Origin: Actinomycetota bacterium
GTDB taxonomy: Bacteria; Actinomycetota; Acidimicrobiia; Acidimicrobiales; Ilumatobacteraceae
Assembly: GCA_009705865.1 (NCBI GenBank)
Contig: WLSJ01000051.1
Location: 1 to 12,283, forward strand
Direction of reading: 5' to 3'
Length of the DNA stretch: 12,283 nt
In this document: positions 5,444 to 12,059 of the stretch, piece by piece
Layout of the letters: each line of letters begins with the position of its first letter
Numbering within the stretch: position 1 is the first letter of the stretch
The notes under the pieces: model-generated
Told to the model about the DNA's origin: nothing
Database searches by the model: none
What the model saw: the letters and a program-made list of their open reading frames with translations, nothing else
Program-made: the position numbers and the translations under genes

Positions 5444-7995
5444 TTGCCTGATGCTCCCGATGCCGCGGCAACCACACCGTGGTCGAGAGCTTTAGCTGCG
5501 TGTTCTGCCGTGTCACGCAAAGATGGATTAGAAGTAGTCGCAACAATTTGTCGAAGTAAATCAATTAGTTGACGCATAGATCGAACGAAATCCCCCGGAG
5601 TTAGATCAACATCAAGGATTTTCGACAGCGGCCGACCATTAGCCCACGCGGCAGTCTCAAATGCAAGTCCACCATTGGGTGCGCGATGCTGATGCATTCC
5701 GCGTTCGTGTTGGATGCTTTGTACTTGTTCACTGACGCGTTCTATCTTCTTAAAACGCTGTCGAACTTGTTCGTTCGGCCATCGAGGTGCTCCACCTGTA
5801 TCCCCACCTCTCGGTTCGTACACCAACGTCGACAGCACAGCCACTAAATCATTGACAGACAGATTGTCAAGAAGTCCACGATTCATCACTTCAACAATTA
5901 GCAAATCTGATTCATGAAAGATGCCTGCGAGCATTTCGCCTTTTTCATTCAATTTCCAGTCACTGACGTAATTAAGTTCTTCCAACATATGAATGACATC
6001 CATAAAGCGAGATCCGACAGAACCGGCTCTGTTCCCGACTCGGTTTTCCATTTGTTCAATTTCATTACGCAGTCTTTTTATGCTCTTATGCGACAACGGA
6101 GAATCAATAACTCTCGGCCCGCGATCTTCTTCCATTGGTTTTCCCATAGTCTCGTCAATTCGGGCCTTGGTGAGACGAGTAGCTGATTCGCGAATGAATT
6201 CGGTTCGTGCAGGCTCAAATGGAACTGGTAAGTCTGTGTGACCTGCTTTGAGAGGAAGTGATCTCAGATCCTTGGCCATAACGTCGAGAATTTTCCTACT
6301 CGGAGTCACAACTGTTAAACGGATACCGGAACGCCGTGCTGCCGTACTGATGATTAAGCCCCGTCCTCGAATATTCGATGCATCAAACATCACAATGTCG
6401 CCAGGACGTAACGAGCGAAGAGAAATTTCAGCCTCAACAGAAGATGCTGTGGTTCCCGAACTATTCGCAGACTGATCCAAAGAATCTTTGTCAGCCATTG
6501 CTCGTTCAAGAAGCAATAATTCTCTCTTGCGACCTTCTAACGAGGCCTCTGAAGTTACAACGTCTTTGTCTGCTTGAAACTGAGCAAATGACAAATTCAA
6601 GATGTGATGCGCACCGTCAAGAGAATGATTTCTGACCATATTGACTGCCATATTGCACGTGGGTCGAAATGCTGACGACAAACGAAAGCTGCGACTGAGA
6701 GCTAGGCCCACGACTTGTTCAAAATCAACGAACGGATTCCACAGGGATATTGCATGGCCAATATCGTCCAATCCTCTTCTGCCCGCCCGCCCGGTGAGCT
6801 GAGTGAATTCCGAGGCACGCAACAACTGATGATGTTCGCCTGTGTACTTTGTTAGTTTTTCGATCACTACAGCGCGTGCAGGCATGTTGATACCGACGGC
6901 CAAGGTCTCGGTAGCAAACACCACTTTTACGAGCCCTTGAACGAAGCATTCTTCCACCGCTTCTTTGAACATTGGAATCATGCCGGCATGGTGGCAAGAG
7001 ATCCCACTGGCTACATCATCGATAAAGTTGTGAAATTCCAACGCATCTTTGTCGTCCTGGGTGAGGTTCTCGCAATGTCGTTCAACAATCTCACGAATCA
7101 GCGATTCTTCTTCCAAAGTTGTTAGGACAATGCCAGCTTTCATGCACGAATGAACTGCATCCTCACACTGTGCCCGGCTAAAAATGAAAACTATCGCTGG
7201 AAGCATTGAGTTGTCTTCCAGAAGTTCCACAATCTCTGGACGTGTAGGCGAAGAGAAGCGGCGAGGCTTTTTCCCACCGACATGACTAGATCTGCCACGT
7301 GTTTGAGAAGCATTAGACAACAATCGCTGCACATGTCGATTAGGTTCGCCCGAGATAACTGTTTCAAACATCTCACACTGTTTCGAAGCATTATCGAACA
7401 AAGCAAAATGATTGACAAGTTCAATCGGTCTAGTTGTCTCAACAACCACATCGGTTCTGCCTCGAACTGTTGATAGCCAGTCCCCCACTTCGTCAGCGTT
7501 TGACACCGTTGCCGATAAACACACCAACTGAACTTCGGGGTCTAGTTGAATGATTACTTCTTCCCACACAGGTCCTCGGTACGCATCTTGCAAGTAATGA
7601 ACCTCGTCAAGAATCACAACGCCCAAATCGTCTAGCCGCGTTGATTGGGAATAAATCATGTTGCGAAGAACTTCTGTAGTCATAACTACAACGGGAGCTT
7701 CCGGATTTACAGCGTTGTCGCCTGTGACTAGGCCAACTTTGTGAGCTCCGTACAGATTCTGCAGATCTCGAAATTTTTGATTAGAGAGGGCCTTGATAGG
7801 AGTCGTATAAAACGCACGAAGCCCCAATGAACGAGCTCGAGCAATTGCGTATTCAGCAATCAGAGTCTTTCCAGAACCCGTAGGGGCTGCTACGAGAACC
7901 GATGCATCCGCGTCAATAGAGTCCATTGCCTTTATCTGAAATACATCAGGGGCGTAGGTCAAAGATTCAAGGAAATTAGAACGCAGTTCAGACAC
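5440..7995 (-). CDS. helY: Ski2/Mtr4-type DEVH-box RNA helicase, HelY-like
   Basis: An 851-residue superfamily 2 ATP-dependent helicase, presumably acting on RNA, of the HelY/Ski2/Mtr4 group. Visible motifs in order: Q-motif-like FQIKAM (19-24), Walker A AAPTGSGKT (36-44), Ia TPIKALSNQK (65-74), TGDN (91-94), DEVH (130-133), SAT (161-163), motif IV AIVFIFSRAQCE (267-278), HHAGM (335-339), motif V ATETLAVGINMPARA (361-375), motif VI QLTGRAGRRG (399-408). A mid-region with LRSLRPGDIVMFD resembles the beta-rich insert of HelY. The C-terminal ~200 residues look like a DSHCT domain (LNEKGEMLAGI, EVMNRGLLDNLSVNDLVAVLS). Mycobacterial HelY is slightly longer (about 900). The start is GTG, 4 nt after the tatC stop, with AGGA about 11 nt upstream. 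Its stop overlaps the next start. Linkage to tatC is conserved in actinobacteria, though no mechanism is known. Confidence 0.93.
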   Translation of the reverse strand: MSELRSNFLESLTYAPDVFQIKAMDSIDADASVLVAAPTGSGKTLIAEYAIARARSLGLRAFYTTPIKALSNQKFRDLQNLYGAHKVGLVTGDNAVNPEAPVVVMTTEVLRNMIYSQSTRLDDLGVVILDEVHYLQDAYRGPVWEEVIIQLDPEVQLVCLSATVSNADEVGDWLSTVRGRTDVVVETTRPIELVNHFALFDNASKQCEMFETVISGEPNRHVQRLLSNASQTRGRSSHVGGKKPRRFSSPTRPEIVELLEDNSMLPAIVFIFSRAQCEDAVHSCMKAGIVLTTLEEESLIREIVERHCENLTQDDKDALEFHNFIDDVASGISCHHAGMIPMFKEAVEECFVQGLVKVVFATETLAVGINMPARAVVIEKLTKYTGEHHQLLRASEFTQLTGRAGRRGLDDIGHAISLWNPFVDFEQVVGLALSRSFRLSSAFRPTCNMAVNMVRNHSLDGAHHILNLSFAQFQADKDVVTSEASLEGRKRELLLLERAMADKDSLDQSANSSGTTASSVEAEISLRSLRPGDIVMFDASNIRGRGLIISTAARRSGIRLTVVTPSRKILDVMAKDLRSLPLKAGHTDLPVPFEPARTEFIRESATRLTKARIDETMGKPMEEDRGPRVIDSPLSHKSIKRLRNEIEQMENRVGNRAGSVGSRFMDVIHMLEELNYVSDWKLNEKGEMLAGIFHESDLLIVEVMNRGLLDNLSVNDLVAVLSTLVYEPRGGDTGGAPRWPNEQVRQRFKKIERVSEQVQSIQHERGMHQHRAPNGGLAFETAAWANGRPLSKILDVDLTPGDFVRSMRQLIDLLRQIVATTSNPSLRDTAEHAAKALDHGVVAAASGASGK

Positions 7996-7999
7996 AGTG

Positions 8000-8761
8000 T
8001 TATGCAGTCCTGCGTCGTGTCAGGAGCCATCCCACCAATACCGCTACTAAGTACAGGACTGAAAGCGGAATTGCCAGAGCCAACATGCTGATTGGATCAC
8101 CTGATGGAGTTATGACAGCTGCGGCTACAAAGATGCCCATAATCGCATATCGCCATTGCTTAATAAGTGTCTTAGGCGTCACCACTGATACCAGTTGAAG
8201 AAACACCAGAAGAACCGGACTGAGGAAGCCAACGCCGAAAGCGAGCATCATCATCACGACTAGTGAAATGTATTTGGTCACTTGATACGCCTGTGTAACG
8301 TCATTTCCGGACCATGAAATTAGGAATTCCAAAGCCTTATCAAGAGTCCAGTAAGCCAGATAGCAACCAAAGCCGAACAAAATCACTGAAGACGCAATAA
8401 AAGGAACTGCATAGTTCTTTTCGCGCTTAGACAATGCAGGCACGATAAATCGCCAAATCTGCCAAAGAATTACAGGAAGTGCAAGAACGAGTCCGCCATA
8501 AAGGCAAACGCGCATTCGAGCTGTAAATCCGTCAAGTGGTCCCAGTGAAAAAAGTGATCCGTCGCATCCGAAATCCGGTCTCTGGATACACAGGTTTCTG
8601 TACGGCCTCGTGAGAACATCCTTCAATTGATCGTAGAAGGCCAACAGCAAAAGGGTCGATACACCAATTGCTAGAGCACTTCTCACAAGACGCATGCGTA
8701 GTTCTCGCAGATGATCCATCATTGACATGGCCTCAATCGGACTGTTCTGTGTATTAGTCAT
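8000..8761 (-). CDS. tatC: Twin-arginine translocase subunit TatC
   Basis: The multispanning receptor subunit of the Tat system, which with TatB binds the twin-arginine signal peptides of folded substrates at the cytoplasmic membrane. The 253-residue sequence has the expected six hydrophobic segments (about 28-45, 86-108, 118-138, 163-190, 204-218, 224-247). Conserved family blocks are MDHLRELRMRL (15-25), whose Glu/Arg form part of the signal-peptide site; WQIWRFIVPALSKREK (100-115), with the conserved Pro and Glu; and ITPSGDPISML (217-227). The first periplasmic loop carries a Cys pair (Cys58, Cys66) that could form a disulfide. The ATG start lies within the end of tatB with an 8-nt overlap (ATGACTAA), strongly implying coupled translation. 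Length is normal. Confidence 0.96.
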   Translation of the reverse strand: MTNTQNSPIEAMSMMDHLRELRMRLVRSALAIGVSTLLLLAFYDQLKDVLTRPYRNLCIQRPDFGCDGSLFSLGPLDGFTARMRVCLYGGLVLALPVILWQIWRFIVPALSKREKNYAVPFIASSVILFGFGCYLAYWTLDKALEFLISWSGNDVTQAYQVTKYISLVVMMMLAFGVGFLSPVLLVFLQLVSVVTPKTLIKQWRYAIMGIFVAAAVITPSGDPISMLALAIPLSVLYLVAVLVGWLLTRRRTA

Positions 8762-9086
8762 TGGATTCTGCTGGCTTATCTACAGCCGATAAATCTTCAG
8801 AGAAATTTGGCTTGGGATAACTTGCCCGCTCGGGTCGCATTGGTGGCGAAGGTTCTGTATCGACCTGACCGAAACCGTGACGTATTTGGTCGGCTGTGCT
8901 CTTTAGCTCTGCAATTGGTTCGGAGAAAGTGTCTCTGAATTCCTTTTCGTATCCACTCGCGGCTCGACGCAGGTCCCCGTATATTTTTCCGCCCTTGCGG
9001 ATGACGCCCGGGAGGCGTTCAGGCCCAAGGACAACCAAACCGGCGACCAAAAGAAACAGAATCTCGCTCCCGGACATATTGAACAC
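8754..9086 (-). CDS. tatB: Sec-independent translocase subunit TatB
   Basis: Single-span membrane protein that pairs with TatC in signal-peptide recognition. Starting from GTG at 9084-9086 the protein is 110 residues and begins MFNMSGSEILFLLVAGLVVL, followed by GPERLP: the canonical TatB start (MFxxxxxE), a conserved Glu at position 8, one transmembrane helix, a Gly-Pro hinge and an amphipathic helix (VIRKGGKIYGDLRRAASGYEKEF). TatA would normally show FGxxxLP rather than LGPERLP. A longer frame to 9191 would add 35 unlike residues and run into the divergent gene. The next in-frame ATG (9075-9077) is an alternative start that loses MFN. The Shine-Dalgarno is weak in either case (GGTGG directly before the GTG). 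The tail is charged and Pro-rich, as usual. First gene of the tat-helY series. Confidence 0.88.
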   Translation of the reverse strand: MFNMSGSEILFLLVAGLVVLGPERLPGVIRKGGKIYGDLRRAASGYEKEFRDTFSEPIAELKSTADQIRHGFGQVDTEPSPPMRPERASYPKPNFSEDLSAVDKPAESND

Positions 9087-9122
9087 CCACCAAGCATAGA
9101 AGCAGGCACCTAGTGTTACGGG

Positions 9123-9857
9123 GTGCAACAACGCATTGCTTCCCTTCGTTCTGAGCCGATTGCCTTTGCCCACCGAGGAGGAATGGCTCATGCCCCCGAA
9201 AACACCTTGGCAGCGTTTGTCCTCGCGCTCAAGCTCGGAGCTAACGGGTTAGAGACAGATGCATGGACTACTGCAGACGGACATGTGGTGCTCGACCACG
9301 ATGGAACTGTAAAAAGGATTGGTCGGCGTAAGCCCATTTCTTCAATGCAATTGAGCAGTTTGCCCAGTCATATTCCGACACTCTCGTCTTTGTTCGAAAC
9401 ATGTGGAACTTCATTTGATCTCAGTATCGATATCAAAGATGAACAAAGTTTTGCACGATCTGTCGACACAGCTCGCCAATCAGGTTTCGATGAATCCCGT
9501 CTGTGGCTGTGTCATTACTCATCCGCAGTAGTCATCGAGCAACGTCGGCTGCTCCCGAATGTCCGACTCGTCGATTCCACTCGAATCACTCGAATGAAAG
9601 AAGGGCTGGAGATGAGATGCGCAAAGTTGTCCAGCTATGGAATTGATGCTCTCAATATGCACCACAGTGATTGGACCGGAGGATCATCCACACTTGTCCA
9701 CAAGTTCGGCCTGCACGCATTCGGTTGGGATGCTCAATTTGATTATGTGCTGAGCAACTCATTACGTATGGGTCTCGACGCTGTGTACAGCGATCACGTT
9801 GACACAATGGTGGATGCTTACGCCGCAGAAATAGGGCATGTGCCCCGGTGCAACTAG
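9123..9857 (+). CDS. Glycerophosphodiester phosphodiesterase (GDPD) family protein
   Basis: Predicted metal-dependent hydrolase releasing glycerol-3-phosphate and an alcohol from glycerophosphodiesters, in lipid-headgroup turnover. The 244-residue sequence shows the GDPD TIM-barrel landmarks: HRGG (17-20), PENT (25-28), LETDAW (43-48) with Glu44 and Asp46 as metal ligands, LDHD (57-60) with catalytic His59, DIKDE (103-107) on a central strand, and AFGWD (199-203) plus GLDAVYSDHVDTMV at the end. No signal peptide is visible, so a cytosolic location is likely despite the nearby export genes. The start is GTG at 9123; upstream Shine-Dalgarno sequence is poor, so a slightly different start is possible, but HRGG lies only 17 residues in and leaves little room. 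Divergent from tatB across 36 bp, and ends directly against the lepB stop. Confidence 0.9.
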   Translation: MQQRIASLRSEPIAFAHRGGMAHAPENTLAAFVLALKLGANGLETDAWTTADGHVVLDHDGTVKRIGRRKPISSMQLSSLPSHIPTLSSLFETCGTSFDLSIDIKDEQSFARSVDTARQSGFDESRLWLCHYSSAVVIEQRRLLPNVRLVDSTRITRMKEGLEMRCAKLSSYGIDALNMHHSDWTGGSSTLVHKFGLHAFGWDAQFDYVLSNSLRMGLDAVYSDHVDTMVDAYAAEIGHVPRCN

Positions 9858-10454
9858 TTACAGAGAAGCCAAGCGATTAAGCGGCCACACGATGGCAAAC
9901 GCTCGCCCGACAACAAGATCTTCAGAAATGGGTCCAAAACTCCGACTGTCAAAAGAGTCTGGTCGATTATCACCCATAACAAATATTTTCTTCGCGGGAA
10001 TCTTCTGTGCAGGCATGTCTACAACTCGACAGCGGTCAGACGCAGTGGCTGCTTTCAGATCGTCTTTGTTGAGATAGGGCTCATCAATCTTCTTTGTGTT
10101 TACAAACACCACACAGTTCTTGATTTCAATCACATCGTTCTGAACTGCGATGACCCGCTTGATTAAATCATCATGAGCGACAGTGCCATCACTAGTTGTC
10201 ACGCGATCAAAAACTACGACATCGCCTCTATGGATCGAGTGAAGTCGGTAGCTCATTTTGTTGACCAGGACTCGGTTATCACCCAGCAAAGTTGTTTCCA
10301 TTGACGGACCTGAAATGTAGAACTGTTGCAAGACGTACACGCGAACCAGTAAGGCAGCAGACAGTGCGAGAATCACGACGAGGACCCAATCGCGAAGCAC
10401 CTTGGAAATTGAGTGATGCTCGTGTTCATCAGTCAGTAGTGAGGGCTCTGTCAT
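9858..10454 (-). CDS. lepB: Signal peptidase I (S26 leader peptidase)
   Basis: Membrane-anchored serine protease that cuts Sec (and Tat) signal peptides on the outer face of the cytoplasmic membrane. Residues 23-44 form one hydrophobic anchor. SGPSMETTL (48-56) holds the catalytic Ser51. DDLIKRVIA (95-103) holds the general-base Lys99. GDNRPDSFDSRSFGPI (161-176) is the conserved box E. Length 198 is normal for single-span type I enzymes. The short N-terminus is His/Asp/Glu-rich. The ATG start is forced by an in-frame TGA 9 nt upstream. A GAGGAG (plus-strand 10470-10475) lies about 15 nt before it, longer than ideal. Transcribed away from the ferredoxin gene across the 172-bp region and convergent with the GDPD gene. 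Confidence 0.95.
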   Translation of the reverse strand: MTEPSLLTDEHEHHSISKVLRDWVLVVILALSAALLVRVYVLQQFYISGPSMETTLLGDNRVLVNKMSYRLHSIHRGDVVVFDRVTTSDGTVAHDDLIKRVIAVQNDVIEIKNCVVFVNTKKIDEPYLNKDDLKAATASDRCRVVDMPAQKIPAKKIFVMGDNRPDSFDSRSFGPISEDLVVGRAFAIVWPLNRLASL

Positions 10455-10537
10455 GAAGGCTCAACGATACTCCTCGGGCACCTTCGGTACCTGCTGTCCG
10501 TATTGAAATCGTCACATCCAAGTCAAAACATGGTGGC

Positions 10538-10551
10538 CAGACGGTCGTCTG
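10538..10551. promoter_or_regulatory. Candidate operator: 14-bp palindrome CAGACG-GT-CGTCTG
   Basis: A perfect inverted repeat with 6-bp arms and a 2-nt centre, in the divergent lepB/ferredoxin intergenic region. The size and symmetry suit a dimeric repressor or activator site, and the location would allow control of either gene. No second copy was noticed in the window, and I do not recognise a regulator family from the arms. Confidence 0.35.
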
Positions 10552-10557
10552 TGTAGG

Positions 10558-10610
10558 CTTATCGCAGGCCCTACAGGGCAAACCACTGGTGCCGGTGATC
10601 GGCGCATAAG
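10558..10610 (+). promoter_or_regulatory. Possible structured 5' leader of the ferredoxin mRNA
   Basis: Closing stem CTTAT (10558-10562) with ATAAG (10606-10610). Inside are two short hairpins, GCCC-TACA-GGGC (10568-10579 region) and GCCG-GTGAT-CGGC (10591-10603), giving a small three-way-junction shape. It ends immediately before the Shine-Dalgarno. Stems are only 4-5 bp, so chance is a serious alternative. It matches no riboswitch class I know. Confidence 0.2.
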
Positions 10611-10626
10611 AAGGGACTCCCCCAAA

Positions 10627-10872
10627 ATGAAGGTATGGATTGATCAAGACCTCTGCACTGGCGATGGCCTCTGTGAAGAAATTGCGCCAGATGTGTTCAC
10701 GCTTCTCGACGACGGCCTTGCCTATGTTCGTGAAGGCGACACCGTGTATGCGAAGGCTAAAGGAAACGCTGAAGGCGCAGAAGGCCTTGCTAATTTCTCT
10801 GACAAATTGATTGATGCAGTTGTTGAATCTGCCGAGGAATGCCCCGGCGAATGCATCTTTATTGAGCCTTAA
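10627..10872 (+). CDS. Single-cluster ferredoxin with a C-x2-D-x2-C motif
   Basis: Small soluble electron carrier with one iron-sulfur cluster, of the type serving cytochrome P450s and other oxidoreductases in actinobacteria. Of 81 residues, Cys10, Cys16 and Cys72 (followed by Pro) are the expected ligands. Asp13 occupies the position of the second Cys in 4Fe-4S ferredoxins, so a [3Fe-4S] cluster or an Asp-ligated [4Fe-4S] cluster is expected. An extra Cys76 follows. The core LCTGDGLCEEIAPDVF (9-24) is typical. About 15 residues (roughly 36-56, Ala/Gly/Glu/Lys-rich) lengthen the protein over the ~65-residue norm. The ATG start has AAGGGA 10 nt upstream. No partner reductase or P450 is adjacent. 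Its TAA shares bases with the stop of convergent trmI. Confidence 0.9.
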   Translation: MKVWIDQDLCTGDGLCEEIAPDVFTLLDDGLAYVREGDTVYAKAKGNAEGAEGLANFSDKLIDAVVESAEECPGECIFIEP

Positions 10873-11645
10873 AGACTCGAACCAATCCAGCGCGCCACGG
10901 TAAGAAACGCTGTGTGTGCCACCATTCGGTGGTCAGGTCGAACCGCCATTCCTTCAATGTGCCACGTGCGGTGAAGCACTTCCAAGGTTCGCTGATCTAC
11001 CCAGCCCTTGCCCATTGACTCGCGCACCTGTACTGCTTGAGTAATCGACGGTGTGTAGGCAACAAGCAAGCCTCCGGCCTCTAACACGTGTTGGACTCGA
11101 GGAACTACTTGCCACGGTTCGGGAAGGTCGAGCATGACCCGATCAAAAGACCCCTCCGGAGTTTGCTCGTAACTATCACCGAGAGACACGTTGTAGCGAG
11201 ACAAAGCTTCTTCACCGAGAAATGAACGAACATTTGCTCGTGCGCGGTTCATGAAATCCTCACGTAATTCAAGTCCGGTGATCTGTGCGCCGTAGCGCAA
11301 CATCGTCATGGACAATGCGCCAGAACCGACGCCTGTTTCGAAGACGCGTGCGCCCGGATAGATATCTCCGATCATGCACATTGGTGCCAGATCTTTTGGA
11401 TAAATCACTTGCGCTCCGCGTGGCATTTCAATCACGAAATCTTCCAGTGTCGGGCGAAGGACAATATATTTTGAGCCCTTGGTCGATTCAATTGGTTGTC
11501 CGGGAAGGGTTCCAATAACAGCACTGTGCGGCACAAAGCCAGCGTGACTATGGAACTCCCCTTCACTGTTCAATTGAATGAGGTAACGGCGCTGCTTTGA
11601 GTCAATAAAGAGGGCTTTTTCACCCTCGGCAAACATTCCGCTCAT
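10869..11645 (-). CDS. trmI: tRNA (adenine-58-N1)-methyltransferase TrmI
   Basis: SAM-dependent enzyme that forms m1A58 in the T-loop of tRNAs, usually as a homotetramer. The 258 residues follow the Mycobacterium TrmI (Rv2118c) layout: an N-terminal beta domain (FAEGEKALFIDSKQRRYLIQL; EFHSHAG at 30-36), MPRGAQVIYPKD (74-85), SAM motif I FETGVGSGALS (102-112), an acidic strand end GLELRED (124-130), DLPEPW (173-178) as the DxPxPW active-site block, and a terminal HxAFL-type strand (HTAFLTVAR, 244-252). The ATG overlaps the stop of the preceding 66-residue gene (ATGA), and no independent Shine-Dalgarno is seen. M4 is a minor alternative start. In many actinobacteria trmI lies by the Pup-proteasome genes; none of these is in the window, and the gene downstream is a convergent ferredoxin. 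Confidence 0.94.
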   Translation of the reverse strand: MSGMFAEGEKALFIDSKQRRYLIQLNSEGEFHSHAGFVPHSAVIGTLPGQPIESTKGSKYIVLRPTLEDFVIEMPRGAQVIYPKDLAPMCMIGDIYPGARVFETGVGSGALSMTMLRYGAQITGLELREDFMNRARANVRSFLGEEALSRYNVSLGDSYEQTPEGSFDRVMLDLPEPWQVVPRVQHVLEAGGLLVAYTPSITQAVQVRESMGKGWVDQRTLEVLHRTWHIEGMAVRPDHRMVAHTAFLTVARWIGSSL

Positions 11646-11842
11646 GATGTGCGTTGACCATTCTTCGTAATACGGATCTCCATCGATTCATCCTTAGCTA
11701 AGACGACACGACGAACACGAGTAGATGCGCGTGTTACGAATCGAGTAACTCCGACAACAGTCACGATTCGGCTGACCCAACGAACTTTGCGAGTTTGACT
11801 AAGAAAGATTCGACGTCCGACGAAACGGACCACAGAACTCAT
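11642..11842 (-). CDS. Small basic hypothetical protein (66 aa) coupled to trmI
   Basis: A strongly basic protein, rich in Arg and Val, with many positive charges scattered through residues 6-49 (FVGRRIFLSQTRKVRWVSRI). It has no clean transmembrane segment, although IVTVVGVTRFV (26-36) is moderately hydrophobic, and no Cys. I do not recognise it. Evidence that it is real is positional: it starts 5 nt after the stop of the preceding gene and its stop overlaps the trmI start as ATGA. No Shine-Dalgarno is evident, which fits coupled translation. Composition would suit nucleic-acid or membrane-surface binding, but no function is assigned. Confidence 0.6.
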   Translation of the reverse strand: MSSVVRFVGRRIFLSQTRKVRWVSRIVTVVGVTRFVTRASTRVRRVVLAKDESMEIRITKNGQRTS

Positions 11843-11847
11843 AAGTT

Positions 11848-12057
11848 TTAGAACCGGCGAAATTCAACGCGAGATGCACGGCGACGGCCTCTGCGTCGTC
11901 CGAACAGATACGCAAGAAGTACGACGATCGAGGCTGCAGCTGAACCGATGGCGATAGCTGATTGTTTCTTATCGGCTGCGCGTCCTTGAATGTCGGCCTG
12001 AAGTGCTCGAAACTTGCCCTCTAGGTCTTCACGGGAAATTCTGGTGTTCTCTGCCAT
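11848..12057 (-). CDS. Small single-span membrane protein with Arg-rich tail (69 aa)
   Basis: The N-terminal 30 residues are polar and helical (REDLEGKFRALQADIQGRA), reminiscent of DUF3618-like small proteins but not firmly assigned. One hydrophobic helix follows (about 34-52, SAIAIGSAAASIVVLLAYLF), then an immediate Arg-rich cytosolic-type anchor (GRRRGRRRASR). The ATG at 12055-12057 is chosen over a longer frame to 12162 because AAAGGA lies 9 nt upstream and the longer version would run deep into the preceding gene. It starts 2 nt after that gene's stop. Function unknown; the helix plus basic anchor implies insertion in the cytoplasmic membrane with the tail inside. Confidence 0.75.
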   Translation of the reverse strand: MAENTRISREDLEGKFRALQADIQGRAADKKQSAIAIGSAAASIVVLLAYLFGRRRGRRRASRVEFRRF

Positions 12058-12059
12058 TT

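Larger units (their letters stand above)
10455..10626. promoter_or_regulatory. 172-bp divergent control region between lepB and the ferredoxin gene
   Basis: The region must hold promoters for both lepB (minus) and the ferredoxin gene (plus). It contains a 14-bp palindrome (10538-10551) and, closer to the ferredoxin start, a compact set of inverted repeats (10558-10610). A TGTGTAGGCT stretch at 10550-10559 could be an extended -10-like element on the plus strand, but no clear -35 accompanies it. The ferredoxin Shine-Dalgarno is AAGGGA at 10611-10616. No convincing coding frame was accepted here. Confidence 0.45.

Noticed and set aside
9087..9191. 35-residue N-terminal extension of TatB
   Set aside because: It places extra residues before the canonical MFN start and overlaps the divergent GDPD gene.
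10429..10647. 72-residue minus-strand ORF with a CxxC motif between ferredoxin and lepB
   Set aside because: It overlaps the starts of both flanking genes. A GAGGAG lies inside it, but it resembles no known zinc ribbon, and the span is better explained as a divergent control region.
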